NCBI GenBank assembly: GCA_003157875.1
Contig: PMKV01000138.1
Coordinates: 1,936-35,423 of the forward strand
DNA length: 33,488 nucleotides
Direction: 5' to 3'
Source of the DNA: Chloroflexota bacterium
GTDB taxonomy: Bacteria > Chloroflexota > Limnocylindria > Limnocylindrales > CSP1-4
Shown in pieces: positions 23,105 to 31,197 of this stretch; the stretch's first letter is position 1, and each line of letters opens with the position of its first letter. Position numbers and translations under genes: made by a program. The notes beneath the pieces are model-generated. The model was not told the origin of the DNA, searched no databases, and worked only from the letters and a program-made list of their open reading frames with translations.

Positions 23105-24017
23105 CGGGGCCGGCGCTGCCGGCCGTCTTGCCGGCCGCGAGCCTGCCGTCCGTGCCCCCGGCAGCCTGGCCCTCGTTCAGGCCGAGGCCCTTCTCGAGGT
23201 CTGCCCCCAACTCGACCGTTCGCCGGTACGAGGCCCACACCGCCTCCGACAGGACGGTTCGGAGCCGGCCGGACTCGAGCTCGTGGATGGCCGCGGCGCT
23301 GGTTCCGCCCGGCGAGGTGACCATGTTGCGCAGCACAGCCGGGTGCTGGGCCGTGGCCTTGGCGAAGGCCGTGCTGCCCTCGAGCGTTTCGATAACCAGG
23401 TCGTGGGCGATATGGCGTGGGAAGCCGAGGTGAACCGCGGCGTCGATCAGCGCCTCCATGACCAGGAAGACATATGCCGGACCGGTGCCGCTGACCGCGG
23501 TCGCCATCTCGACGAATCGCTCGTCCTCTACCTGGAGGTCGGTGCCGAGGGCGCGCAGCAGGACCCGCGCCTGGTCGCACTGCAACTCGGTCACTTCCGG
23601 TGTGGCGTACCAGACCGTCACGCCACGACCTATCTGGGCGGGTGTGTTCGGCATGCTGCGGACGACTTCGCGGTGCTCGAGGAGGCTGGTCAACACGTTG
23701 CAGTTGGCGCCGGCAACGATCGAAACGACCAGCTGCTCGGGCCGCAGACGGCCACCCAATTCGTGCCCGACCTTGGTCAGCGTCTGCGGCTTGACCGACA
23801 GCAGGATCACGTCCGCGTCGCTGGCGGCTTCCAGGTTCGAGGCGACCATTCGCACGCCGTACTGGCCGGTCAGCTCCTCACGCCGTTCGGGCCGCGGCTC
23901 GCTTCCGACGATCCGATCGGGGCCGACGAGCTTGCCTCGGAGCAGCCCGGCAATGATCGACTCGGCCATGACTCCGGAGCCGATTGTGGCGACGGTTCGG
24001 TTCGAAAGGGGCGACAT
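23073..24017 (-). CDS. proC: Pyrroline-5-carboxylate reductase
   Basis: 314 aa. Reduces pyrroline-5-carboxylate to proline with NAD(P)H, the last step of proline synthesis. The N-terminal Rossmann motif TIGSGVMAES (11-20) is followed by DVILLSVKPQTL, VVSIVAGAN, then VVRSMPNTPAQIGRG. The C-terminal dimerisation domain has AVSGTGPAYVFL and the family signature TSPGGTSAAAIHELE (234-248). The family usually ends near residue 270. Here about 35 extra low-complexity residues follow (NEGQAAGGTDGRLAAG to the end), probably read-through into spacer. The ATG has no ribosome site, but TATACT ends 7 nt upstream, indicating a leaderless transcript. Confidence 0.95.
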   Translation of the reverse strand: MSPLSNRTVATIGSGVMAESIIAGLLRGKLVGPDRIVGSEPRPERREELTGQYGVRMVASNLEAASDADVILLSVKPQTLTKVGHELGGRLRPEQLVVSIVAGANCNVLTSLLEHREVVRSMPNTPAQIGRGVTVWYATPEVTELQCDQARVLLRALGTDLQVEDERFVEMATAVSGTGPAYVFLVMEALIDAAVHLGFPRHIAHDLVIETLEGSTAFAKATAQHPAVLRNMVTSPGGTSAAAIHELESGRLRTVLSEAVWASYRRTVELGADLEKGLGLNEGQAAGGTDGRLAAGKTAGSAGPGASTARRSGH

Positions 24018-24024
24018 GTCGGCG

Positions 24025-24030
24025 AGTATA
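24025..24030 (-). promoter_or_regulatory. -10 element TATACT for leaderless proC
   Basis: On the minus strand TATACT, then CGCCGAC (7 nt), then the ATG at 24017. The best -10 match in the window, and there is no ribosome site. The -35 position reads CTTCCT, not a consensus. Confidence 0.6.
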
Positions 24031-24120
24031 GGCGCGGTTGCGGGCGCAGGAAGGCCAGTTTCGCGCGCAATTGCACCCCTTGGGCGCGACCCGACGCGGA
24101 GTGGATTCGCGGTGGAAGGG

Positions 24121-24194
24121 CCCCAGACAGACGAGAGCCGGTCGCCTGGGGGAGGAGGAGCGACCGGCTGTTTGTTCTCGTCTTGGCTCTGGGA
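24121..24194. ncRNA. Structured-RNA-like element with long bulged hairpin
   Basis: Three stacked stems can be drawn: CCCAGA (24122-24127) with TCTGGG (24188-24193); GACGAG (24130-24135) with CTCGTC (24177-24182); and AGCCGGTCGC (24136-24145) with GCGACCGGCT (24160-24169). A 7-nt bulge GTTTGTT (24170-24176) sits on one side only. The 14-nt apical loop is CTGGGGGAGGAGGA on the plus strand and a C-rich TCCTCCTCCCCCAG on the minus strand. On the minus strand the loop would be an anti-Shine-Dalgarno sequence, as in several CU-rich-loop small RNAs. A second purine-rich run follows at 24190-24210. Strand is not decided: the minus strand is the transcription direction of both neighbours. It could also act as a terminator or a leader element of proC. 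Confidence 0.5.
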
Positions 24195-24306
24195 GGAGAG
24201 GGAGGAGGAGCTGACGCGAATATTCGTTTCGCCGGCTGAACTTATCCTGAAGATAGAGTGGACGTTCGGTGGAGCCGCCGCGAAGATTCTGCGGACCCGC
24301 CCGACG

Positions 24307-25011
24307 TCAGGCCCCGCGGCGAGCGGACCCGAGGAGGAAGAAGCGACCGGTCGTGGCGACTTCTATCTGCCCGAAGCCGGCTCGCCGTAGCGCCGAGTCG
24401 AGTGCGGCCGGCTCGTAGTAGACCTTCCTGACGCGGAAGCTCGAGCCATCGTCCAGGCGGCGCACCTGGAGATCGTCCTCCGGCGGTCGATGGTCCGATG
24501 CGCCCGAATCCGGATCATGCCGGGAATCGATGAAGGCGAACAGCCCACCGCGAACCAGCCAGCGAGCCACCAGCGCCACGAACTCATCGAGTCGCGAGCG
24601 ATCGACATGGCTCAGCCAGAAGCCGGCGAAGACACCGTCGACTGACTGATCCGGCTCGGCCCAGGCATCGCGGACTCCAACCTCCGCGTCGAGACCCGCG
24701 GCCGTGAGCCTGATTCGGGCCCTGTCGAGGGTCTCCGCCGACGCGTCGTAGAGGGTGAGTGCGCTCCGTCTCGCGAGCGACGTCGACCACCATCCGGTGC
24801 CGGCAGCCAGCTCGACAACACGGCCGTGGAATGGGCGACCCTCGAGCCACGTCGCCGCAGCGTCGAGGTCGTGCCGCCATTCCTCGTCGGCGGACCGGCC
24901 GTGCGAATAGCGGCCGCGGCGGAGATACCAATCGTCGTACTCACCGGCCCGGGCCGCGTAGTAGCGGACCATCTCGGAGTCGATCTCGTCGCGGGGTTCG
25001 GTCGGGGACAT
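24307..25011 (-). CDS. Class I SAM-dependent methyltransferase
   Basis: 234 aa, ATG with GAAGGCGAG upstream. The SAM-binding motif I VVELAAGTGWWS (about 65-76) is clear, followed by LTLYDASAETLDRAR (motif II acidic residue), VGVRDAWAEP and the post-motif GVFAGFWLSHVD. Later come LVRGGLFAFIDSRHDPDSG and a C-terminal strand pair ending FGQIEVATTGRFF. The N-terminal YYAARAGEYDDWYLRRGRY is the substrate-side helix common in small-molecule methyltransferases of this size. Substrate unknown. It begins 9 nt after the stop of the BtuF-like gene on the same strand, so co-transcription is likely. Downstream, 290 nt including the RNA-like element separate it from proC. Confidence 0.88.
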   Translation of the reverse strand: MSPTEPRDEIDSEMVRYYAARAGEYDDWYLRRGRYSHGRSADEEWRHDLDAAATWLEGRPFHGRVVELAAGTGWWSTSLARRSALTLYDASAETLDRARIRLTAAGLDAEVGVRDAWAEPDQSVDGVFAGFWLSHVDRSRLDEFVALVARWLVRGGLFAFIDSRHDPDSGASDHRPPEDDLQVRRLDDGSSFRVRKVYYEPAALDSALRRAGFGQIEVATTGRFFLLGSARRGA

Positions 25012-25020
25012 CTCTCGCCT

Positions 25021-25980
25021 TCAGTCCACCAGCGGGGTCCAGCTGTCGGGCGGCGAGGTGTCGACGAAACCTTCGGGATCGAAGATCTCCGCCAGCATCC
25101 CGACGCCGTCGACGACCCGCGGCCCCGGTCGATAGAAGTAGACCGGCTCGACGAAGAAGACCTGGGCGCGCCGCACCGCCGTGAGCTCTTCCCAGAACGC
25201 CGGCCTCGCCAGCTTGCGCCAGACCGCCTGGGCTCCGAGCAGCGTCAGCCCTGCCGGCGCGAAGAGCAGCATCTCCGGGTCGACATCCGCGATCGCCTCC
25301 CAGGTGGTCGGGGAGGCCGGTTCACCCTCGCGGCCGAGCAGGTCCCAGCCGCCGGCCCGACGAACCTGTTGCGGCACCCATCGACCGCCGGCCAAAAGCG
25401 GATCCAGCCCCTCCAGGACCACGACGCGCTTGGGTCGTAGACCCTGATCGTGGCGGGCCAAGACCCCTTGCTCGAACTCGCCGATGTCCTCGCGCAGGGC
25501 CTCCACCAGCTCGATGGCATCGTCCTCGGACTCGGTCATCGCCCCGATCGTCGTGATCGAGTGGAAGATCCCCTCCAGGGTTATGGGATCCAGAACGACG
25601 ATGGTGGGACTGGGCTCGACCGCGACCAGCGCCGCTTCCAGCTCTCGCGGTCCGGGCCCGGATCCGCGGTCGCAGGCGATGATCAGATCGGGCGCGGCGG
25701 ACAGCAGCGCGGCGCGATCGAGTTGGCTTGGCCCCAGCTCATCGTCGGGGCTGGATTCCATGGGCGAGGGGTCCCGACCGGGGGTTGCTGCCTGGGCGGC
25801 GTGGCCGGCGCCGCCGGCCGAGTGGCCCCACCCGGCGCCGCCGGCGGGCCTGGTGACGACCGCCACTCCCTCGATCTCGGGCGGGTAGTCGCAGCGATGG
25901 CTGACGCCGACCAGCTTGTCGTTGAGCCCGAGGGCGCAGATGATCTCGGTCGCGGACGGAAGCAGGGAAACGATTCTCAT
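25021..25980 (-). CDS. Cobalamin-binding-protein-like (BtuF family) protein without signal peptide
   Basis: 319 aa. Resembles the periplasmic binding protein fold of BtuF: MRIVSLLPSATEIICALGLND, LVGVSHRCDYPPE, the long-helix connector and the C-terminal lobe (DPEMLLFAPAGLTL, RRAQVFFVEPVYFYRPGPRVVDG). The protein begins directly with the first strand. There is no signal peptide or lipobox, so as read it is cytoplasmic. Such signal-less members are common and their role (corrinoid handling or another ligand) is not settled. Residues about 45-75 are a low-complexity Gly/Ala insertion (GGAGWGHSAGGAGHAAQ). No permease or ATPase genes adjoin it. The start is supported by TAGACT six nt upstream. Confidence 0.85.
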   Translation of the reverse strand: MRIVSLLPSATEIICALGLNDKLVGVSHRCDYPPEIEGVAVVTRPAGGAGWGHSAGGAGHAAQAATPGRDPSPMESSPDDELGPSQLDRAALLSAAPDLIIACDRGSGPGPRELEAALVAVEPSPTIVVLDPITLEGIFHSITTIGAMTESEDDAIELVEALREDIGEFEQGVLARHDQGLRPKRVVVLEGLDPLLAGGRWVPQQVRRAGGWDLLGREGEPASPTTWEAIADVDPEMLLFAPAGLTLLGAQAVWRKLARPAFWEELTAVRRAQVFFVEPVYFYRPGPRVVDGVGMLAEIFDPEGFVDTSPPDSWTPLVD

Positions 25981-25986
25981 CGACCA

Positions 25987-25992
25987 AGTCTA
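25987..25992 (-). promoter_or_regulatory. -10 element TAGACT for leaderless BtuF-like gene
   Basis: On the minus strand TAGACT, 6 nt (TGGTCG), then the ATG at 25980. No ribosome site. Confidence 0.45.
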
Positions 25993-26045
25993 GACTGCGC
26001 CGCTTGAGCGCCACGATCCCCCGCCTGTAGTGCCCGGGAATCGAA

Positions 26046-26071
26046 AGCGCCCGGCCGATGGGCCGGGCGCT
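26046..26071 (-). terminator. fdxA: Terminator of the ferredoxin gene
   Basis: AGCGCCCGGCC pairs with GGCCGGGCGCT (11 bp, 4-nt loop). On the minus strand it is followed by TTTCGATTC and lies 20 nt after the fdxA stop. Confidence 0.75.
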
Positions 26072-26090
26072 CGCCGTTGTTCTTGGAGCG

Positions 26091-26378
26091 TCAGGCCGGC
26101 TTGGCGGCGTTGACCTTGGCGCGAGCAGCGTCCTTGTCCGTGAACCACAGAGCGTTGATCTCCGTGTAGGCGGCCCACTGGGCGGGCAGCGCATCCTCGG
26201 CGAAGATCGCGTTGACGGGGCACTCGGGCTCGCAGGCGCCGCAATCGATGCACTCGTTCGGATCGATGAACAGGGTGCGGTCGGTGCCCTCATCGAAGTG
26301 AATGCAGTCGACCGGGCAGACTGACACACACGCCTGGTCCATCGTGTCGACGCAGGGCTCGGCGATTATGTAGGCCAT
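26091..26378 (-). CDS. fdxA: Seven-iron ferredoxin (3Fe-4S / 4Fe-4S)
   Basis: 95 aa, ATG preceded by AGGAGA. Small electron carrier. Cysteines at 9, 17, 21 and 25 ([18 protein letters not shown]) and at 43, 46, 49 and 53 ([11 protein letters not shown]) follow the FdxA pattern with its wide first gap. In this pattern the first cluster is a [3Fe-4S] site using C9, C17 and C53, and the second is a [4Fe-4S] site. [18 protein letters not shown] is typical, with N41 in place of the usual Asp. The C-terminal extension ([15 protein letters not shown]) is also typical. It serves as electron donor to P450s or other reductases; no partner is adjacent. The gene is monocistronic with a clear terminator, preceded by the YHS gene on the same strand. 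Confidence 0.95.
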   Translation of the reverse strand: MAYIIAEPCVDTMDQACVSVCPVDCIHFDEGTDRTLFIDPNECIDCGACEPECPVNAIFAEDALPAQWAAYTEINALWFTDKDAARAKVNAAKPA

Positions 26379-26436
26379 CGGGCTTCTCCTGGAGTCGTGA
26401 ATTGGTCAACAGGCTGGAGGCCCAGCGGCACTCCCA

Positions 26437-26453
26437 ACGCTCGGTCTGAGCGT
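26437..26453. terminator. Small hairpin between the YHS and ferredoxin genes
   Basis: ACGCTC pairs with GAGCGT around GGTCT. A short 6-bp stem with no T-run, lying 50 nt after the YHS stop on the minus strand. Weak terminator candidate. Confidence 0.3.
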
Positions 26454-26501
26454 ACCACGCACGCGCCCTCCGGGCGGTGCCGACCTTGCGAGCCCGCCGT
26501 G

Positions 26502-26669
26502 CTACATGTGCGGCTCATAGTCGGGATCTAGGTACTTCTCCGGATCGTCCTCGAATTCGAGCTTGCAGCCCCGGCTGCAGAAGTAGTACTTCTCGCCTTC
26601 GTACTCGAAATGGAGGTCCGTCGTCGTGTCGACCTCCATCCCGCACACGGGATCAGTCGCGCTTGCCAT
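26502..26669 (-). CDS. YHS-domain small protein
   Basis: 55 aa from the ATG at 26669, which has AAGGAG eight nt upstream; the open frame extends further but without a ribosome site. The protein is almost exactly one YHS domain: DPVCGMEVD at the start, the aromatic strand HFEYEGEKYYFCSRGCKLEFEDDPEKYL, and cysteines at 9, 31 and 35. YHS domains accompany metal-handling proteins such as copper ATPases and bind metal through these cysteines. No partner ATPase lies nearby. It is divergent from the DksA/TraR-like gene, 118 nt away. Confidence 0.88.
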   Translation of the reverse strand: MASATDPVCGMEVDTTTDLHFEYEGEKYYFCSRGCKLEFEDDPEKYLDPDYEPHM

Positions 26670-26774
26670 CGTGCTCCTTCTCTGACGCCAGAACGCTGCG
26701 TCGATACTAAGCCTTGGAGTGCGCCCTCGCCGCAGGCAGTGTCCGATCGTCACGCACCACCCCATCGAGCGGCG

Positions 26775-26780
26775 TACGAT
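26775..26780 (+). promoter_or_regulatory. -10 element TACGAT for leaderless DksA/TraR-like gene
   Basis: TACGAT, then GCGCGCC (7 nt), then the ATG at 26788. The hexamer and spacing are identical in kind to the HD-domain gene at 7832. Confidence 0.5.
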
Positions 26781-26787
26781 GCGCGCC

Positions 26788-27120
26788 ATGGACGCTCAGC
26801 TGATCGAGAACGCGCGGCAGACGCTCGCCGACGAGCGCGACCGACTACGCCTCGAACTGTCCGAGGAGGTCGAGCATCCTCGAGTCGCGCACGGCGCCCA
26901 AACGGCCGCCGCCACCGAGGTCACCGAGAGCCAGCGCGGCCAGCAGCTGCGCGAGCGCGAGGAGGTGCACCTCGTAGCGATAGAGGCGGCGTTGAAGCGC
27001 ATCGACGCCGGCACGTTCGGGACGTGCTCGGTCTGCGGCAAGCCGATCGCGCCGGAGCGACTCGAAGCCCTGCCCTGGGCCACCGATTGCATCGACTGCC
27101 ACTCCAAGAAGCGCCGCTGA
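26788..27120 (+). CDS. DksA/TraR-type zinc finger protein
   Basis: 110 aa. A coiled-coil-forming helical N-terminal half (LIENARQTLADERDRLRLEL, then REREEVHLVAIEAALKRID) precedes the C4 zinc finger C80-x2-C83 and C101-x2-C104 (GTFGTCSVCGKPI, DCIDCHSKKRR). TGxFGxCxxCGxxI is the family signature. DksA binds in the RNA polymerase secondary channel, but the acidic DxxDxA loop of true DksA is not evident. A general DksA/TraR-family regulator or the YteA-like type is therefore safer. The start is fixed by the leaderless -10; an in-frame ATG at 26779 would overlap it. The GNAT gene follows after 24 nt. Confidence 0.88.
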   Translation: MDAQLIENARQTLADERDRLRLELSEEVEHPRVAHGAQTAAATEVTESQRGQQLREREEVHLVAIEAALKRIDAGTFGTCSVCGKPIAPERLEALPWATDCIDCHSKKRR

Positions 27121-27144
27121 CAGCGGTGCGCTGAGGGTCAACTC

Positions 27145-27606
27145 GTGGTCACCGTTCGGCGGCTCGGCCGGTCCGACGCCGATTCCGTCGCCGACGCGCT
27201 CTTCGAGCTGGTAGCTCGGTTCGCCACCTCGTTCGCCCCGGAGCGGTCCGCATTCGAGGTGTCACTTCGCGCCGTGCTGGCCGACGACTCGGCCTGGCTG
27301 GGGGTCGCCCACGAGGAGGACGGCGGTGACGAAGCCGCCGATCGACCGGTCCCGCTCGCCGGCTACTGTCTCGGTTTCGACCACCCGGCCTTCTATGCCA
27401 ACGGCCGCGTAGCGTGGGTCGAGGAGATCATGGTCCGCGAGGATCTGCAGGGAGGAGGCGTCGGCCGCTCGATGATGGCCGCCTTCGAGGAATGGGCGGC
27501 GGTGCGCGACGATCGCCTCGTCGGTCTGGCGACCCGGCGCGCGGCCCCGTTCTACGCGGCTCTCGGCTACGAGGATTCAGCCGCCTACTTTCGCAAGCTG
27601 CTCTAG
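27145..27606 (+). CDS. GNAT-family N-acetyltransferase
   Basis: 153 aa from a GTG with GAGGGT upstream. GNAT core: N-terminal strand and helix (VTVRRLGRSDADSVADAL), VPLAGYCLGFDH strand, then AWVEEIMVREDLQGGGVGRSMMAAFEEWA. That segment holds beta4 and the acetyl-CoA pyrophosphate loop (QxxGxG-type, QGGGVG). The family end FYAALGYEDSAAYFRKLL follows. Acetylates a small molecule or protein amine; substrate unknown. Its TAG and the TAG of the convergent gene overlap in a shared CTAG, leaving no room for a terminator. Confidence 0.9.
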   Translation: MVTVRRLGRSDADSVADALFELVARFATSFAPERSAFEVSLRAVLADDSAWLGVAHEEDGGDEAADRPVPLAGYCLGFDHPAFYANGRVAWVEEIMVREDLQGGGVGRSMMAAFEEWAAVRDDRLVGLATRRAAPFYAALGYEDSAAYFRKLL

Positions 27607-28637
27607 GACTGCTCCCGTTCGGCGGCTTCGGCGGCTTCCAAGACGCTCAGAGCCGCCAGGCTCACCAGCGGGTTGCCGCGGCGCTTCCCCGCCGGACCCC
27701 AATCGGCGAAGCTGCAGCGGCTGCCGATCCGGTCGAGCGTTCGGGCGTTCGGGTCTTCGAGCGGGAAGCCGCCGTCCGACAGCCGCTTCGACTCGAGGAG
27801 CGCCAGGGCGTCGGCGCATCTCTGGTCGCCGATCCGCCCCATCTCAACCATGACCTGCAGGGCGTACAGCACGTCGTAGAACTGGATCGGGTAGTGGATC
27901 CGGTCCACGGCGCCGCCCCAGTCCGGCTCGATCAGCGAGCCATCGCGTTGCCGTCACAACAGCCGGCGCGACAGCATCAACTCGGCCGCCCGATCCGCGG
28001 CCCGGATCGCCGGTTCATAGCCGTGACGTTGCCCGTATGCCCAAAGACCGCGAGCCGGTATGGCCGTCTCCTGGAATGACGACGCCACGGTCTCTCGCCG
28101 CTTGTCGCAGTTCCAGCCGCCGTCGGGCCACTGCCAGCCGACCAGGCGATCGACCAGCTCGACCGTGCGCTCGTTCTCGAGCCCGAGCCGCACCGAGTAC
28201 CAGATCGCGTTGCCCTCCTGCGACGCGCAGCGCCTGACGCGATCCTCCCCGCCCCGGTAGACCGTCGTCCCGGGCGCGCTCAGGTGGGCCCTGGAGAAGA
28301 GCCAGTCGTCGATCCTCCGGCGCAGCGGCGCCAGGGAGTCGTCGCCGGGCGGGTAGTCGATCAGGGCCAGGCAGACCAGCGTCCAGTGGGGCCCCTGCCA
28401 CTTGCGGTAGACGTTTCTGTCTTCGAGCAGTTCGAGGCCCCGAAGCAGCGATCTCGCCATCGGCGAATCGGCTATTCGGGCGCGAAGAGCCTCGGGTCGG
28501 GCCGCCTCGGCGGCGGTCGCGGGCGCCGCCGGCGTCTCGGGCGTCGCGGCGCCGAGCAGACTCGCCCGATATGCCAGCACAGGATCCGTCGATTCGGCCA
28601 GCCGTCGGACGAAGGCCGACGACGTTGAGGTGCTCAT
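27603..28637 (-). pseudogene. Terpene-cyclase/prenyltransferase-like alpha/alpha-barrel gene with in-frame TGA
   Basis: Reads as one frame of 344 codons interrupted at codon 228 by TGA (27954-27956). Before it: RSLLRGLELLEDRNVYRKW, WTLVCLALIDYPPG, RRCASQEGNAIWYSVRLGL, then WQWPDGGWNCDKR and SSFQETAIPARGLWAY up to SRRLL. After it, in the same frame: RQRDGSLIEPDWGGAVDRIHYP, then QFYDVLYALQVMVEMGRI and LPDGGF-like LSDGGFPLED. The repeated helix pairs and DGGWNCD recall squalene-cyclase/prenyltransferase barrels. The stop sits where a tryptophan (TGG) would fit. TGA is used normally as a stop elsewhere here, so recoding is unlikely. A nonsense mutation or base error is more likely. Function of the intact form is not known. 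The start ATG 28637 lacks a ribosome site; upstream in-frame alternatives exist. Confidence 0.75.
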
Positions 28638-28858
28638 CGAGCTGGCTACTGCAGCCAATTTCCTCCCTCGAGCGCGCGGCAACGAGATGGCGGGTATGTG
28701 ATGCGGGCCGCCGTCGCCACAACGCGGCCGCGCGGATACGTATTCGGCCCTGTTGCGTGCACGCCCCGGGGGTCTCGATAATCCCCTTCAGCACCGCGGC
28801 GCAAGAGGCGCATAGTTCGGGGGTGTCCTGGCTACTGGCTGCGATGAAGGTGGCCGAG

Positions 28859-29923
28859 ATGCACAGCTCGTCTGCCTGCTCTCGGTGCGGTGCGGTTGTG
28901 GTCGCGGACGCCGGGTGGTGCGGTCAATGCGGGCTGCCACGCGGAGCCTCGGCCGCCCAGGGGAGTGCGCCCGCCGAGCCAGGCCGCGCGCAAGGGCCGC
29001 GAAGCTCCCAGCCTGCCCCCACCGCATCCGGGCCATTCGGCCAGACATGTTCAGCCTGTGGCGCCGCTCTCGCGGCCGGGGACTACTGGTGCCACAGGTG
29101 CGGACAGTCGCGCATCGCTCTGGAGGTCAGACCGGCAACGCCGTCGGCAGCTCATCTGCGGGTCGGTGCGCTCCGGCCATCGCGCCGGCTGTCGCTGTCC
29201 GCGACGGCCGCGATCGGCGCGGTCCTGGCCTTCTCTATGCTCGTGTTTGCCGCGATGGATGGCTACGGGACGATCAGCTCCGGCGGCGGTCCCGGCGGAT
29301 CGCCCACGGCCATTCTCGTGGGTGCCGCCGCGGGTTCCGGATCCGCGAGTGTTCTGAACCCCGGAACCGACGGTGCCACCTCGGCCGTCCCCACGATCGC
29401 TGGCGCTTCTGGCGCTTCTGGCGCTTCGGGTGCCGGCTCCACCCCCGCTGGACCGACGAATCCGTCGACAACGCCGGGTCCGGCAGGGGGAACGCCGACG
29501 AACAACCCGGCGACGAATACCCCGGCGACGAATACCCCGGCCGCGAACACCCCGGCCGCGAATACCCCGGCTGCGGCTACCCCCGCCCCAATCGATACTT
29601 CGGACCCTGTCGATACTCCGGACCCGGCCGCGCCCGCCCTCGACATCACGAGCCTGCCGGCATCGGTTGCCGCCAACGAGAGCGTGACGTTGACGGCCGT
29701 CACAGCGCCCAATGCATCGTGCAAGGTGAAGGCGAAGTTCAGCGGGGGAAAGGCGTCATTGGCCCCCGGGCTCTCGAAGAAGCAGACCGCCGACACCGCA
29801 GGCAGCGTCTCGTGGACGTGGATCGTGGACTCCGACGCCCAGCCGGGCACCGGAACAGTCACGGTCAGCTGCAACTCGAAAGGACACGGCGTCAGCAAGA
29901 GCAAGGTGTTCGTGGTCGTCTAG
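28859..29923 (+). CDS. Zinc-ribbon, single-TM protein with repeat linker and Ig-like C-terminus
   Basis: 354 aa from ATG 28859 (AAGGTGG upstream); ATG 28844 is an in-frame alternative. Order of parts: a zinc ribbon (CSRCG and CGQCG), a Pro/Ala linker, a second ribbon (CSACG and CHRCG) at about 65-90, and one transmembrane helix at about 120-140 (LSATAAIGAVLAFSMLVFA). A long Ser/Gly/Thr/Pro linker with tandem ATNTP-type repeats follows. The C-terminus is a beta-rich domain of about 90 residues (ITSLPASVAANESVTLTAVTAPNA-type, then SWTWIVDSDAQPGTGTVTV) that looks Ig- or invasin-like. The ribbons would face the cytoplasm and the Ig-like domain the outside. Possibly a sensor or surface-attachment protein; no known family fits the whole. 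The two ribbons resemble double zinc-ribbon modules. Confidence 0.8.
   Translation: MHSSSACSRCGAVVVADAGWCGQCGLPRGASAAQGSAPAEPGRAQGPRSSQPAPTASGPFGQTCSACGAALAAGDYWCHRCGQSRIALEVRPATPSAAHLRVGALRPSRRLSLSATAAIGAVLAFSMLVFAAMDGYGTISSGGGPGGSPTAILVGAAAGSGSASVLNPGTDGATSAVPTIAGASGASGASGAGSTPAGPTNPSTTPGPAGGTPTNNPATNTPATNTPAANTPAANTPAAATPAPIDTSDPVDTPDPAAPALDITSLPASVAANESVTLTAVTAPNASCKVKAKFSGGKASLAPGLSKKQTADTAGSVSWTWIVDSDAQPGTGTVTVSCNSKGHGVSKSKVFVVV
29401..29427 (+). repeat. Three 9-bp repeats (TGGCGCTTC) in the linker
   Basis: Three nearly exact units encoding GAS/GAS/GAS within the extracytoplasmic linker. Confidence 0.8.
29511..29585 (+). repeat. Five 15-bp repeats encoding ATNTP-type units
   Basis: Units at 29511, 29526, 29541, 29556 and 29571 (first two identical, CGACGAATACCCCGG). 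They translate to ATNTP, ATNTP, AANTP, AANTP, AAATP. Likely length-variable stalk. Confidence 0.9.
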
Positions 29924-29962
29924 CGCGCGGCCGCCTTCTGGCCTGTATCTCGCGAGAACCAC

Positions 29963-29988
29963 GAAACCCGGCCGAGTGGCCGGGTTTC
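29963..29988 (+). terminator. Terminator after the zinc-ribbon surface protein gene
   Basis: GAAACCCGGCC pairs with GGCCGGGTTTC (11 bp, loop GAGT), 40 nt after the stop. Same sequence type as the hairpins at 31119 and 33437. Confidence 0.8.
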
Positions 29989-30053
29989 GCGCTTGCTACC
30001 CACATCGCGAGCCCGCAGGCGGCTCCGCGACGCTCGAACTCGTGCCGCGCTGA

Positions 30054-31085
<1,032 letters not shown>

Positions 31086-31118
31086 CCGGGCCTGGGCCGG
31101 CGACACCTCCGGACACGA

Positions 31119-31140
31119 AACCCGGCCACAGGGCCGGGTT
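31119..31140. terminator. Terminator after the aldo/keto reductase gene
   Basis: AACCCGGCC pairs with GGCCGGGTT (9 bp, loop ACAG). On the minus strand it lies 15 nt past the tRNA fragment's CCA. It is repeated with altered but still pairing bases at 33437. Confidence 0.75.
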
Positions 31141-31146
31141 CCAGAA

Positions 31147-31169
31147 ATCGGCATTGGTTGCGGGGGACG
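31147..31169. repeat. Direct repeat, left copy (tRNA 3' end and flank)
   Basis: 23 nt identical to 33466-33488 at the window edge. Similarity continues leftward through the adjoining terminator hairpin (31114 onward versus 33433 onward), apart from changes within the stem and loop. Confidence 0.9.
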
Positions 31170-31197
31170 GATTCGAACCGCCGACCTTCGGGTTATG
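31155..31197 (-). tRNA. 3' half of an initiator-type tRNA(Met, CAT), truncated
   Basis: On the minus strand the sequence runs CATAACCCGA (anticodon and 3' side of its stem), GGCGGTTCGAATCCGTC (T arm with TTCGAAT loop) and CCCCGCA-A-CCA. An A at position 72 is the mark of bacterial initiator tRNA. The 5' half is absent: no matching CGCGGGG, D arm or TCGGG strand is found upstream, and U33 is missing. Only 43 nt remain, starting at the anticodon. Not a functional tRNA; best read as an attachment-site or duplication remnant. Confidence 0.75.

Noticed and set aside
27954-27956. Selenocysteine or reassigned TGA
   Set aside because: TGA ends several other genes here (for example the HD gene and the PCu(A)C-like gene), and no SECIS-like hairpin follows.
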